A DNA stretch of 32,473 bases from Mogibacterium sp. (GTDB lineage: Bacteria > Bacillota > Clostridia > Peptostreptococcales > Anaerovoracaceae). Numbering within the stretch: position 1 is the stretch's first letter; the number at the start of each line of letters is the position of its first letter. The notes beneath the pieces are model-generated. The model saw only the letters and a program-made list of their open reading frames with translations. It was not told the origin of the DNA and did not search any database. The stretch is taken from positions 1 to 32,473 of the forward strand of contig JAFWMD010000075.1 of the NCBI GenBank assembly GCA_017510725.1, given 5' to 3'. The translations under genes were made by a program, and so were the position numbers. Below are positions 21,936 through 31,195 of this stretch, one piece after another.

Positions 21936-23249
21936 ATGGACAGAGAAATAAGAAGAGCAGATGTTGTAATAGCAGGCGGCGGTGCATCGGGACTGGCAGC
22001 AGCAATAGAACTTGGGATGAAAGCTCCGGATCTTAACGTGCTTGTCATAGAGAAGATGCCTGAACCGGGGCGCAAAATACGTGCCACCGGAAGCGGACGC
22101 TGCAATATCAGCAATACAGGCGCCGCAGGATTCAGCCGTATAATGGAGTTCTTCAGGGAGATAGGGCTGGTCACAAAGGCATATGGAAACGGACTGGTTT
22201 ACCCGTATTCCGAGTCGGCTGCAGACGTAGTTGCACTCCTGACTGAAAGAGCAGCTTCGCTTGGCGTGAATTTCGCCTGCGGAGAAGAGATCGTGTCTGT
22301 GAAATATCTGCCGGCAACACTTGCAGCTGATGCAGCTCCGGGCAGCAGAAATATCTTCAGGCTCGAGTCGGTCATAAAGGATCGCGATGGACTCAGGAGT
22401 ATCACTACACATGCATCATTCGTCATTCTCGCGATGGGAGGCAAGGCCGGTCCTGCTTACGGAACGATAGGTGACGGATACAGGATAGCCAGAAACCTCG
22501 GTCACAGAGTGGTGACCCCGGTGCCGGCTCTGACAGGCATAGAGTGCGACGAGTGGGATGCAGGACACGTGCCTTGCGGAATAACTCTGGGCGGAACAAG
22601 AAGCGCCGGAGTGGTGTCTCTGTATAAAGACCCTCGTGAAGTCTTCGGCGAAGAGACCAAGGTGTTTGAAGAGGCAGGCGAGATACAGTTCACCAGATAC
22701 GGCCTGTCGGGAATCTGTGTTTTTAATATGACAAGGCAAATGAGATATGACAGGCGGGCAGGGGAAAGCCTTGATGAATTCCTCGTGAAAGTCGATCAGT
22801 TCCCGGGCGGCAAAATTGCAGAGTACATACGTGACAGACAGAGAGGAAGGTTTGCGGACACTCCTGTAGGAGAGATCCTGCGCACTGTTCTGAAGGAGCC
22901 GCTTGCAGACTATGTGATTGCATCGGCAGATGACGGACCGGACGAGAACGGAAGAATCCTGGCAGACAGGCAGCTTTCATCACTCAGTGATGAAGAGGTG
23001 CGTTCGATTGCTGATCACGTGCATTCGCTCGAGTTCCACCCGGTACAGATACGCGGATGGAACGATGCACAGGTCACAATGGGAGGGGTGTCTCTTGACG
23101 AAATAAATGAAGCGACTTCGGAGTCGCTTCTCATAAAGGGCCTGTATTTAACAGGAGAACTCGCAGACAGGGATTTCCAGTGCGGAGGCTACAATCTCAG
23201 CAATGCATGGATCACAGGTCTTGCTGCGGCGGACGATATCGCTCAATGA
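21936..23249 (+). CDS. NAD(P)/FAD-dependent oxidoreductase, HI0933/BaiN family
   Basis: A 437-residue flavoprotein. The dinucleotide-binding GGGASGLAAA (14-23), the family block RKIRATGSGRCNISN and the C-terminal GGYNLSNAWITG are the HI0933-like signature. Most members have no proven substrate; one clostridial relative (BaiN) acts in bile-acid dehydroxylation, which must not be assumed here. The start is ATG 21936 with GGGAG upstream, 13 bases after dut; an in-frame upstream extension overlaps dut and is not protein-like. The last 38 bases overlap the 3' end of the flavoprotein gene on the opposite strand. Confidence 0.85.
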   Translation: MDREIRRADVVIAGGGASGLAAAIELGMKAPDLNVLVIEKMPEPGRKIRATGSGRCNISNTGAAGFSRIMEFFREIGLVTKAYGNGLVYPYSESAADVVALLTERAASLGVNFACGEEIVSVKYLPATLAADAAPGSRNIFRLESVIKDRDGLRSITTHASFVILAMGGKAGPAYGTIGDGYRIARNLGHRVVTPVPALTGIECDEWDAGHVPCGITLGGTRSAGVVSLYKDPREVFGEETKVFEEAGEIQFTRYGLSGICVFNMTRQMRYDRRAGESLDEFLVKVDQFPGGKIAEYIRDRQRGRFADTPVGEILRTVLKEPLADYVIASADDGPDENGRILADRQLSSLSDEEVRSIADHVHSLEFHPVQIRGWNDAQVTMGGVSLDEINEATSESLLIKGLYLTGELADRDFQCGGYNLSNAWITGLAAADDIAQ

Positions 23250-24786
23250 TGTGCCATGCAGCCCGGATGCCGTCACAGGCGGCAGACGTGATACCACCGG
23301 CGTAACCCGCGCCTTCACCGGCAGGGTATACGCCTTTTATATTGCTTTCACCGTGCTCGTCTCTGATTATTCTTACAGGTGACGAGCTTCTTGTCTCAAC
23401 GGCCGTTACCACTGCGGACGGATCGTCATATCCGTGAATCCTGCGGGCGAAATCCGGAACGGCTTCCCTGATGGCATCTGCAGCAAATGCCGGAAGCGAG
23501 CCGCTTACTTTTGCTGCCTCCGGAGCTTCGCTCAGAAATGCATCCATCGTGCAGGCCGGAGCCGTGAAGTCACCACCTCCGTTGATAAATGCCAGACGCT
23601 CATATTTTTCCTGAAATCTGACACCGGCGAGCACGTCATCGCTGCCGAAGTCTTCAGTCCTTACATCGCAGAGTATCCCGCTGTTAGCAGTGCCGCTGTC
23701 ACGCTTTCTGTTGCTCATGCCGTTGACACAGAGCTCGCCGTCCTTTGTGCTGCAGACGACTACTTCTCCTCCCGGGCACATGCAGAATGAATATACACCA
23801 CGGCCGTTAGAAGCCTTGTAATTGATCCTGTAGTCGGCAGGAGGCAGCTTGCCTGCGTTTTCCCTGCCGTACTGTGCCTCATCGATCAGCGCCTGAGGAT
23901 GCTCCATGCGCACGCCTATCGAAAACGGCTTTTGCTGCATGTTAAGACCGGAGTCCTTTATCATGGAGAAAGTATCCCTTGCGCTGTGACCTATGGCGAG
24001 TATGAGTGTATCGGTTTTTATGCGTGCTGCTGAAGATCCTTTTTTCAGGATGTCGGCTGCCTTCAGACAGCCGTCTTCAATCACCAGTGTTTCGAGCTTT
24101 GTATCAAACAGGATCTCACCACCGAAACTTTCTATCTTTTTGCGTATATTTACGATCACTTCCCGCAGAACATCGGTTCCTATATGAGGTTTGGCGAGAT
24201 ACATGATATCATCCCCGGCCCCGGCATCACGGAACTCCTTCAGGACTTCCCGTATGAGACTGTCCTTTATGCCTGTTCCGATTTTTCCGTCAGAAAAAGT
24301 GCCGGCTCCGCCTTCACCGAAGAGCATGTTGGCTTCCGGGTCGAGCAATTTGTTTCTTCTGAATCTTTCAACAGCCTCAATGCGGACGTTCATGGCAGGA
24401 CCCCGCTCCAGCACAAGCGGGCGGTAGCCTGCTTTCGCAAGCTCCAGCGCCGCAAAAAGTCCGGCAGGACCCATTCCTACAACTACAGGACGCTGATCCA
24501 GAGGTGTATTGCCCGGAGCAGGAGGGAAGGTACGCTCGCTTTCAATATCTACTATATTTATGTCTGAGGAGAGCTTTTTAGGTATACGGAGTTTTTTGTC
24601 CGTATCGAAATCGACCGTATATACGAATTGTATATACGGTTTCTTTCTGGAATCCACCGATTTGCGACGGACCTCGAACCCCTTTATGTCAGATGCCGGG
24701 ATACGGAGCTTATCAGCAACGATCTCCGGAAGAACGGACATGGGTACATCGATATTCGTTTTTATTCCTTTGAATCTGTATCTCAT
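23212..24786 (-). CDS. FAD-dependent oxidoreductase, COG2509 type
   Basis: A 524-residue protein. Residues 1-90 form a small N-terminal domain, followed by the FAD Rossmann motif VVVGMGPAGLFAALELA (101-117). FGEGGAGTFSDGKI, LAIGHSARDT and the terminal YPAGEGAGYAGGITSAACDG match the uncharacterised FAD-dependent dehydrogenase family found across Clostridia. The substrate is unknown. It begins 10 bases after the dapB stop with a weak ribosome binding site, so it is probably translated by coupling in the dCMP deaminase-dapB-flavoprotein operon. Its 3' end overlaps the convergent BaiN-like gene. Confidence 0.85.
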   Translation of the reverse strand: MRYRFKGIKTNIDVPMSVLPEIVADKLRIPASDIKGFEVRRKSVDSRKKPYIQFVYTVDFDTDKKLRIPKKLSSDINIVDIESERTFPPAPGNTPLDQRPVVVGMGPAGLFAALELAKAGYRPLVLERGPAMNVRIEAVERFRRNKLLDPEANMLFGEGGAGTFSDGKIGTGIKDSLIREVLKEFRDAGAGDDIMYLAKPHIGTDVLREVIVNIRKKIESFGGEILFDTKLETLVIEDGCLKAADILKKGSSAARIKTDTLILAIGHSARDTFSMIKDSGLNMQQKPFSIGVRMEHPQALIDEAQYGRENAGKLPPADYRINYKASNGRGVYSFCMCPGGEVVVCSTKDGELCVNGMSNRKRDSGTANSGILCDVRTEDFGSDDVLAGVRFQEKYERLAFINGGGDFTAPACTMDAFLSEAPEAAKVSGSLPAFAADAIREAVPDFARRIHGYDDPSAVVTAVETRSSSPVRIIRDEHGESNIKGVYPAGEGAGYAGGITSAACDGIRAAWHIIERYRPPQQDL

Positions 24787-24796
24787 TTATCAGAAA

Positions 24797-25597
24797 TTAC
24801 AGTCCCATTGACTCCCGGATGCCATAGAGGCCTGCAGGCTTTCCGACCATCCATCTGCATGCGTTGACTGCTCCTTTTGCACATCCCTTCCAGTTGAGGC
24901 AATGATGTGTTATCTCAAGGCGTTCTCCCTCACCAAAGAAATAGACCGTGTGGCTCGACGGTGTGTCTCCGCCGCGGACTGCGTGAAATGTCACTTTGCC
25001 TTTCTCGCGCGGATGGCGGCCGAGCGGCCTGCCGTACACGGCATCGCCGACGAGGTCGACGCCGACCGCTTCGCCCATTGACTCGATAAGCTCGCGGGCG
25101 GTGCCGCTCGGCGCATCGAGTTTTGTGTTGTCATGCATGTCTATGATTTCAATGTCAGTATCATCATAGAGTTCTTTTGCTGCATCCATAAGGAGCTTTC
25201 TCATCACGTTTACCATACGGTCGGTGTTGGCTGCTATCATGATGGGAATCTCAGCAGCAGCCGCTTCAAGGCGGGCACGCTGCTCTGCACTGAATCCTGT
25301 TGTGCCCACAACAAGGGCTTTTTTATGTTTAAGACAGGCTTCGAGAACTTCCATGCCAAGCTCAACAGTTGAAAAATCACATACGACATCGGCTTTGTCG
25401 ATTACCGACTCTATATCATCTACGACCGGAGCACCTACGGCCTTTCCGATCATGGCGACCTCGCCGATGTCTTTGCCGATATAGTCCCTGCCTGCAGGGC
25501 CGATGCCTGCTACTATCTCTACATCATCTCTGGACGCAGCATCGGCAACTATAAGTCCGGCCATCTTGCCGCGCGGAGCGGTAATGATCATTTTCAT
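24797..25597 (-). CDS. dapB: 4-hydroxy-tetrahydrodipicolinate reductase
   Basis: A 266-residue enzyme of lysine/diaminopimelate synthesis that reduces hydroxy-tetrahydrodipicolinate with NAD(P)H. VGTTGF (96-101), DAPSGTA (160-166) with Lys158 four residues after His154, and the C-terminal HTVYFFGEGERLEITHH are diagnostic. Two departures are visible: the nucleotide loop reads TAPRGKMAG rather than GxxGxMG, and the usual HHRHK is MHDNTK, keeping only the first His and the Lys. I believe such a variant occurs in other clostridia. GGAGAAG precedes the ATG. No other lysine genes are adjacent. Confidence 0.87.
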   Translation of the reverse strand: MKMIITAPRGKMAGLIVADAASRDDVEIVAGIGPAGRDYIGKDIGEVAMIGKAVGAPVVDDIESVIDKADVVCDFSTVELGMEVLEACLKHKKALVVGTTGFSAEQRARLEAAAAEIPIMIAANTDRMVNVMRKLLMDAAKELYDDTDIEIIDMHDNTKLDAPSGTARELIESMGEAVGVDLVGDAVYGRPLGRHPREKGKVTFHAVRGGDTPSSHTVYFFGEGERLEITHHCLNWKGCAKGAVNACRWMVGKPAGLYGIRESMGL

Positions 25598-25614
25598 TTA
25601 TGCTTCTCCTTTAT

Positions 25615-26106
25615 TTATTTAGCGACTCTGAAATCAAGTACAAGCTGATCGATATCAGGGTGCATCTGGGTCAGTTTAACACCTGCAGTTGTCAGCATCA
25701 GCTTGGATGCCTGTGTAGATGGCGTATCGGCATATTTGTCGGAGAGGTAGATGACTTCCTTGATGCCTGACTGGATTATTGCCTTGGCACATTCATTGCA
25801 AGGGAAAAGAGCCACATATATACGTGAACCGCTGAGATCCTTACCTGACGCATTCAGTATGGCGTTGAGTTCCGCATGCACAACGAAAGGGTACTTTGTG
25901 ATCTCACCCTCGCGGTCCCAAGGAAATTCGTCATCAGAGCAGCCTTTTGGGAACCCGTTGTAGCCTGTCGTGAGTATGACATTGTTCTTATCTACTATGC
26001 AGGCTCCGACCTGAGTATTAGGATCCTTGCTTCTCTTTGCGGCCAGAATGGCAACTCCCATGAAATACTCATCCCATGAAATATAATCTTCTCTCTTGGT
26101 CACCAT
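25615..26106 (-). CDS. Deoxycytidylate (dCMP) deaminase, ComEB family
   Basis: A 163-residue zinc enzyme converting dCMP to dUMP, the precursor for thymidylate. The zinc site is H77-A-E79 (HAELNAI) with P-C103-x-x-C106 (PCNEC). WDEYFMGVAILAAKRSKDPNTQVGACIV is the typical N-terminus. The start at 26106 has GGAGG six bases upstream; the upstream ATG at 26124 lies before that site. It is first in a three-gene minus-strand operon (17 bases to dapB). With the nearby dUTPase it supplies both routes to dUMP. Confidence 0.92.
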   Translation of the reverse strand: MVTKREDYISWDEYFMGVAILAAKRSKDPNTQVGACIVDKNNVILTTGYNGFPKGCSDDEFPWDREGEITKYPFVVHAELNAILNASGKDLSGSRIYVALFPCNECAKAIIQSGIKEVIYLSDKYADTPSTQASKLMLTTAGVKLTQMHPDIDQLVLDFRVAK

Positions 26107-26212
26107 ATAAACCTCCGATATCACTGCTTCGTGCCGGTAAAATAATGTTCATTTGATGTGATTTTACAACTGCAGGGAACTGTTATCAAGCCTGCAGAGA
26201 AGGGCCACATAC

Positions 26213-26242
26213 TTGAAAAGACAGCATTATGAGTGCTAAAAT
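26213..26242 (+). promoter_or_regulatory. Promoter of the DUF2207-typA operon
   Basis: TTGAAA (26213-26218), an 18-bp spacer and TAAAAT (26237-26242). The inverted repeat CTGCAGG/CCTGCAG (26170-26176 / 26191-26197) lies just upstream. Confidence 0.5.
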
Positions 26243-26280
26243 ACTAATAACTATGGCTTAAAAAAGGATAAACATAAAAA

Positions 26281-28137
26281 TTGAACGAATCATCCAGATC
26301 AAAGAGGAATAAAAAGAATATATTACACCTGGCAGCGTTTCTTGTTATTGCGCTCCTCGTCTTTGTTTTACCGTTTGTTGTATTGGCTATCGATGATCCT
26401 AATAAAGCTGTGTCCGAAGAGCAGGAAAGTAACGTGCCTGTTCAGGGCGGTGCTTTTGAAGTCACGGACTACGACCTGACCGCTGTAGTGGAGAAGGATC
26501 ATTCATATGCAGTTGAAGAGAAGATCAGCGTCAATATACCTGACCGGTTGAAGAGTGTGGAATTCGCAATACCGAGCGGCAATTTCCGCATAGACGAAAT
26601 AGAGGTGGAGAATGCACTTTACGAGGCAAAGACAGCCTCGGAGGCAAGCAGGGTGGTGATCTCGGATCCTGAAAAGCTCACGAAAGGTTCCCATGTATAT
26701 ACAATAAAATACAGGATACGTGAATACCGCGATCGCGACAGTTCTAAGGACATGTTCTTCTTCAACGTGCTCCTGCCTGAATGGAAACAGCCGATAGGAA
26801 AGGTGTCGATCAATGTCAGTTTTCCTGATGACTTCCCGTTCGACGACATGCAGTGCTATGCCGGACAGTTCGGAGTTCAGGACTCTACTAACAAGATCAG
26901 AACCAAAGTAAACAGGTCGTCTCACTCAGTCAGCGTCAGAGGTGAGCTGATCCCTGAAAACTTCGGTATAACACTTAAAGCACAACTGCCGGACGGATAC
27001 TGGCAGAATACGCTTGACGGAAGCTGGTCGATAACAGCTGTCACACTTATGATGACAGGACTGACTCTCATACTGCTGATCCTGTGGTTCATCGGAGGAA
27101 GAGATCCCCGGGTTAAAAAGGAGATCGTTACAAAGCCGGTGGAGGATCTCACACCTGTTGAGCTGGGATACATATTCAATGGCGAAGTAAGGACCAAGGA
27201 CGTGCTGAACCTGCTGCTGCAGTTTGCGCAGAAGGGATACCTTACGATCAGTGAATACGAGCCTAAGCGCTACAGGCTGATAAGAGGAAAGACGCCTGTC
27301 AATGAAGAGAGAATGTACCGTAATGCGTTCAGGATCCTCTTTGAAGACGTATACAAAAACAGACCGCTCAGCATGGATAAGATCGGTCCTAGGGTCGAAA
27401 AGATCAGAACCGCGATAACAGATGATGTTGCCGCCGGATTTACAACAAGCGAGAGCCTGCCTTTCACGCCGATTTCCCGTGTGTTCAGGGCTGTAGGCGC
27501 TGCACTGCTTGGTATTGTACTCGGTCTTTCTGCCATGCTCTCATACTATTACAATTACAGGACGCCTAATTACGTTGAAGCTATCCTGATAGCTGTTGCG
27601 GGAGCTGCCGCAGCGCTGCTGTTCTGCAAGGTTATAGATGACAAAGATTCATCATCTGCAGAATCGGGCAGATATGCGGAGTTGCTTGCATCGATGGTAT
27701 TTGCGCTACCTGTCATCTATACGGTCTACAGGGTCGTAAAGAACACGGGCAAGCCTTACGTGGCTGTCCCGATGATAATAGCATCGGTCGTTGCTGAATT
27801 CCTGATCGTAATAATGAGAGCAAGAGGTAAGGAAAACGCAGTGATCGTAAACAAGGTCCGCCGCCTCAGGCATTTCATATCTCATCCGACACCGAAAGAG
27901 GTACTCGAGAACCATCTGGCGGACAGCAATTACTACTACGACATGCTTCTGTACGCTCTGGCGTTCGGCTCTGAAGAGGCATGGGCGATTTCATTCCTGA
28001 CTCTGGATGTACCGGAGCCTGAGTGGTATTCAGACGATATTGAAGGGCACGCCTTCTCCAATCTGAGGCTTGCACCTACAACAATAGATTATGCGAGAGA
28101 TCTGAGATCTTTCATCAGAACATTTGATAATAACTAA
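26281..28137 (+). CDS. DUF2207 family membrane protein
   Basis: A 618-residue membrane protein with a TTG start, AAGGAT about 11 bases upstream and no better alternative. One N-terminal membrane segment (about 15-36) leads to an extracellular beta-rich domain (about 45-245). A second segment (about 254-275) ends in GGRDP, followed by a winged-helix-like cytosolic part (VELGYIFNGEVRTKDVLNLLLQFAQKGYL). Four more hydrophobic segments follow between about 395 and 515. The C-terminal YYYDMLLYALAFGSEEAW is the DUF2207 signature. Function is unknown. It lies 10 bases before typA and probably shares its transcript. Confidence 0.85.
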   Translation: MNESSRSKRNKKNILHLAAFLVIALLVFVLPFVVLAIDDPNKAVSEEQESNVPVQGGAFEVTDYDLTAVVEKDHSYAVEEKISVNIPDRLKSVEFAIPSGNFRIDEIEVENALYEAKTASEASRVVISDPEKLTKGSHVYTIKYRIREYRDRDSSKDMFFFNVLLPEWKQPIGKVSINVSFPDDFPFDDMQCYAGQFGVQDSTNKIRTKVNRSSHSVSVRGELIPENFGITLKAQLPDGYWQNTLDGSWSITAVTLMMTGLTLILLILWFIGGRDPRVKKEIVTKPVEDLTPVELGYIFNGEVRTKDVLNLLLQFAQKGYLTISEYEPKRYRLIRGKTPVNEERMYRNAFRILFEDVYKNRPLSMDKIGPRVEKIRTAITDDVAAGFTTSESLPFTPISRVFRAVGAALLGIVLGLSAMLSYYYNYRTPNYVEAILIAVAGAAAALLFCKVIDDKDSSSAESGRYAELLASMVFALPVIYTVYRVVKNTGKPYVAVPMIIASVVAEFLIVIMRARGKENAVIVNKVRRLRHFISHPTPKEVLENHLADSNYYYDMLLYALAFGSEEAWAISFLTLDVPEPEWYSDDIEGHAFSNLRLAPTTIDYARDLRSFIRTFDNN

Positions 28138-28147
28138 GGGACTAATA

Positions 28148-30034
28148 ATGGCAAACAAGCAGAAGATAATTAACATTGCAGTAATAGCGCACGTAGACGC
28201 GGGCAAATCGACCCTTGTTGACGCATTGCTCGCCCAGTCGCATGTATTCAGGGACAACGAGCAGATAGTGGACTGCGTGATGGATTCCGACGCTATCGAG
28301 AGAGAGCGCGGCATCACGATCTACTCCAAGAACTGTTCCATAATGTACAAAGACTATAAGATCAACATCGTTGATACACCGGGACACGCAGACTTCAGCT
28401 CGGAAGTAGAGCGTATTATGAAGACCGTCGATACGGTCATACTGCTGGTAGACTCCAGCGAAGGACCTATGCCTCAGACAAGGTTCGTGCTCAGCAAGTC
28501 GCTCGCACAGGGCATCAACCCGATCCTTTTCATCAACAAAATCGACAAGAAGGATGCCCGCATAGATGAGGTAGTCGATGAAGTGTATGAACTGTTTATG
28601 GACCTCGAAGCCAATGACGACCAGCTGGACTTCCCGATCCTTTACGGAATAGCCAGACAGGGCATCGCAGTAAACGATCCTTCGGAGGTAGAGGGCATAC
28701 AGATAGGAGAGGGCGCTGCAAAGATCCGCAAGTCGCCAAAGGGCTACGGCGGACTCAACATCGAACCGCTCCTCGAATGCATAACCAGACACTGCGATCC
28801 GTATCCGGATAAGGACGATGAGCCGCTGCAGCTCCAGGTGTCAACGCTCGCTTATGACGACTATATCGGCAGACTGGGAATAGGAAGAATCACCCGCGGC
28901 ACCATAAAGGAAGCTCAGATGGTTTCCGCTACCAGAGGAGATGGCAGTGTTACAAAAAACAAGATCAATCAGATCTTCGTTTACAGAGGACTCAGCCGTA
29001 CCGTTACGGCGGAAGCCGGCTCCGGTGACATAGTGGTAGTATCCGGTATTCCGGATATATCGATCGGAGATACGATCTGTGACCCTGATCATCCTGAATC
29101 GCTCGGAACGATCAGCATAGAAGAACCAACACTCTCCATGAACTTCATGGTCAATACCTCGCCATTCGCAGGGAAGGTGGGCAAGTACGTCACATCGAGG
29201 CACATCAAGGACAGACTTGAGAAGGAGCTGGAGGTAAATGTCGGACTTCTGGTGGAGCCGACGGATACGACCGATTCATTCAAGGTGTCGGGCAGGGGTG
29301 AACTTCATCTTTCTATCCTTATAGAAAACATGCGCCGCGAAGGATATGAGCTTGCAGTGTCAAAGCCTGAAGTTGTCATAAAACGCGGACCGAACGGTGA
29401 AAAGCTTGAACCGGTCGAGGAAGTAGTAGTGAGTGTTCCTGACGAATATACAGGCCCGGTTATCTCGAAGATGAACCTGCGCAAGGCATTAATGACCGCG
29501 ATGATGTCTGAGGGCAATGGTTATTCCAGGATTGTATTTACCGCTCCGACAAGAGGTCTGATGGGATATCGTTCGGAGTTTATCAATGACACGCGCGGCG
29601 AGGGCACTATGGTAAGGCGCTTCAGCGGCTTTGAGCCTTGGAAAGGCGACATACAGGGCCGTATAAACGGCGTTGCTGTCGCTCAGGAGGAAGGAAACTG
29701 TACAGCATATGCCATTTTTGCCATCCAGGAGAGAGTGCAGATGTTTGTAAAGCCTCAGGATCACGTATATGAAGGCCAGCTGGTAGGCATGAACGCCAGA
29801 TCTGATGACATGGTAGTCAATCCGTGCAGAGCCAAAAAGGCTACAAACATGAGAGCTGCAGGTTCTGATGATACAATCAAACTGACACCTCCGCGCACAT
29901 TCACTCTTGAGGAAGCCCTCGAATTCATTGACGATGACGAGCTTGTAGAAGTGACACCGACAGACATCCGTCTCCGCAAAAAGCTCCTCACTGAGCTCGA
30001 GAGGCGTAAATATAACAACCGCATGAACAGGTAA
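28148..30034 (+). CDS. typA: TypA/BipA ribosome-associated GTPase
   Basis: A 628-residue translational GTPase acting in ribosome assembly and stress responses. The GTP motifs are AHVDAGKST (14-22), RGITI (54-58), DTPGH (76-80) and NKID (130-133). The TypA-specific stretches [24 protein letters not shown] and the C-terminal domain segments GLMGYRSEF and [13 protein letters not shown] are all present. G1 reads HVDAGKST instead of the common TypA HVDHGKTT; the GK[ST] core is intact. ATG 28148 has AAGGGA eight bases upstream. It is not a TetM-type protein, because the C-terminal TypA domain is clear. Confidence 0.92.
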   Translation: MANKQKIINIAVIAHVDAGKSTLVDALLAQSHVFRDNEQIVDCVMDSDAIERERGITIYSKNCSIMYKDYKINIVDTPGHADFSSEVERIMKTVDTVILLVDSSEGPMPQTRFVLSKSLAQGINPILFINKIDKKDARIDEVVDEVYELFMDLEANDDQLDFPILYGIARQGIAVNDPSEVEGIQIGEGAAKIRKSPKGYGGLNIEPLLECITRHCDPYPDKDDEPLQLQVSTLAYDDYIGRLGIGRITRGTIKEAQMVSATRGDGSVTKNKINQIFVYRGLSRTVTAEAGSGDIVVVSGIPDISIGDTICDPDHPESLGTISIEEPTLSMNFMVNTSPFAGKVGKYVTSRHIKDRLEKELEVNVGLLVEPTDTTDSFKVSGRGELHLSILIENMRREGYELAVSKPEVVIKRGPNGEKLEPVEEVVVSVPDEYTGPVISKMNLRKALMTAMMSEGNGYSRIVFTAPTRGLMGYRSEFINDTRGEGTMVRRFSGFEPWKGDIQGRINGVAVAQEEGNCTAYAIFAIQERVQMFVKPQDHVYEGQLVGMNARSDDMVVNPCRAKKATNMRAAGSDDTIKLTPPRTFTLEEALEFIDDDELVEVTPTDIRLRKKLLTELERRKYNNRMNR

Positions 30035-30104
30035 TCATGCCGGAAAAAGGGAAACGAATCGACAGAGATCAGCTATTTCAGATACTGAAAGGAGAATCCA
30101 AAAA

Positions 30105-31172
30105 ATGAAAATTCTTGTAATCAACCCGGGTGCTACTTCGACCAAGATCTGTGTATTTGAGGACGAAGAAGAAGTCATGCGTGTAGGCATCGATCATGAT
30201 GCTTCTGAGATTGCAAAATACCCGCACGTGGTAGATCAGGCGCCATTCAGAAAGGCTGCCATCCTTGAGACCATCGAAAAGAACGGCTATAAGCTGGAGG
30301 ACTTTGATGCTATCTGCGGAAGAGGCGGACTCTTCAAGCACATCCCTTCGGGCACATACAAGGTAAATGATGCTGTCATCCACGATATTGAGAATCCTCC
30401 TTACGGCGAGCATGCTGCCAACCTCGGGGCATATATCTCGAAAGAACTGGCTGACTCTGTAGGTATCCCTGCTTTCTTTGTCGATCCTGTATGCGTTGAT
30501 GAGATGGAGCCTCTCGCAAGATACTCCGGACTCGGACTTGAAGGATTTGAGAGACAGTCGTTCTTCCATCCGCTCAATCATAAGTCAGTTGCACGCAAGG
30601 CTGCAAAACACCTTGGCAGAGCTTATGAAGAACTCAATCTGGTCGTATGTCATCTCGGAGGCGGAGTATCTGTTGCTGCTCACAAAAAGGGAAGAGTCGT
30701 TGATGTAAACAATGTTAAGGACGACGGAGCAATGGGCATGGACAGAGGCGGAGCTCTCCCGGCTAACGCACTCGTGAACCTCTGCTTCAAAGAGGGCATG
30801 ACTAAGGCTGAAGTAAAGAGAATCATCGGACAGGAAGCCGGTGTTTACTCCTACACAGGCACAAAGGACTTCAGGGATGTAGAAAATGCTGCATTCAATG
30901 ACGGCGATAAAAAAATGCTGATGGCATTCAAGGCGATCGCCTATCAGCTGGCAAAGGACATCGGCGCAATGTCGGCAGTTCTTCGCTTCAACGTTGACGC
31001 CATTATCTTTACAGGCGGAATGGCATACTCTGAGAGATTCTGCGATGAGATCGCTTCGTATGTAGAGAAGATCGCTCCAATAATGAGATTCCCGGGTGAA
31101 GAGGAGATGAGAGCCCTTGCAGAAGGAGCCCTCAAGGCGCTCAGAACAAACCATTGGGAGACCTACGAATAA
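30105..31172 (+). CDS. buk: Butyrate kinase
   Basis: A 355-residue acetate/butyrate kinase-family enzyme. It interconverts butyryl phosphate and butyrate with ATP, the last step of one clostridial butyrate route. NPGATSTK (7-14) is the ASKHA phosphate-1 motif. GRGGLFKHIPSGTY, FFHPLNHKSVARKAA, HLGGGVSVAAH and DRGGALP are butyrate-kinase specific and differ from acetate kinase. AAAGGAG lies 10 bases before the ATG. Phosphotransbutyrylase (ptb), the usual partner, is not adjacent, so it is either elsewhere or the enzyme serves another branched or short-chain acid. Confidence 0.93.
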   Translation: MKILVINPGATSTKICVFEDEEEVMRVGIDHDASEIAKYPHVVDQAPFRKAAILETIEKNGYKLEDFDAICGRGGLFKHIPSGTYKVNDAVIHDIENPPYGEHAANLGAYISKELADSVGIPAFFVDPVCVDEMEPLARYSGLGLEGFERQSFFHPLNHKSVARKAAKHLGRAYEELNLVVCHLGGGVSVAAHKKGRVVDVNNVKDDGAMGMDRGGALPANALVNLCFKEGMTKAEVKRIIGQEAGVYSYTGTKDFRDVENAAFNDGDKKMLMAFKAIAYQLAKDIGAMSAVLRFNVDAIIFTGGMAYSERFCDEIASYVEKIAPIMRFPGEEEMRALAEGALKALRTNHWETYE

Positions 31173-31195
31173 AAACTGATTATTAACCTGAGAAT

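Noticed and set aside
28148-30034. Tetracycline-resistance ribosomal protection protein, suggested by HVDAGK
   Set aside because: The rest of the protein, especially the C-terminal domain and EGPMPQTRF, is TypA/BipA.
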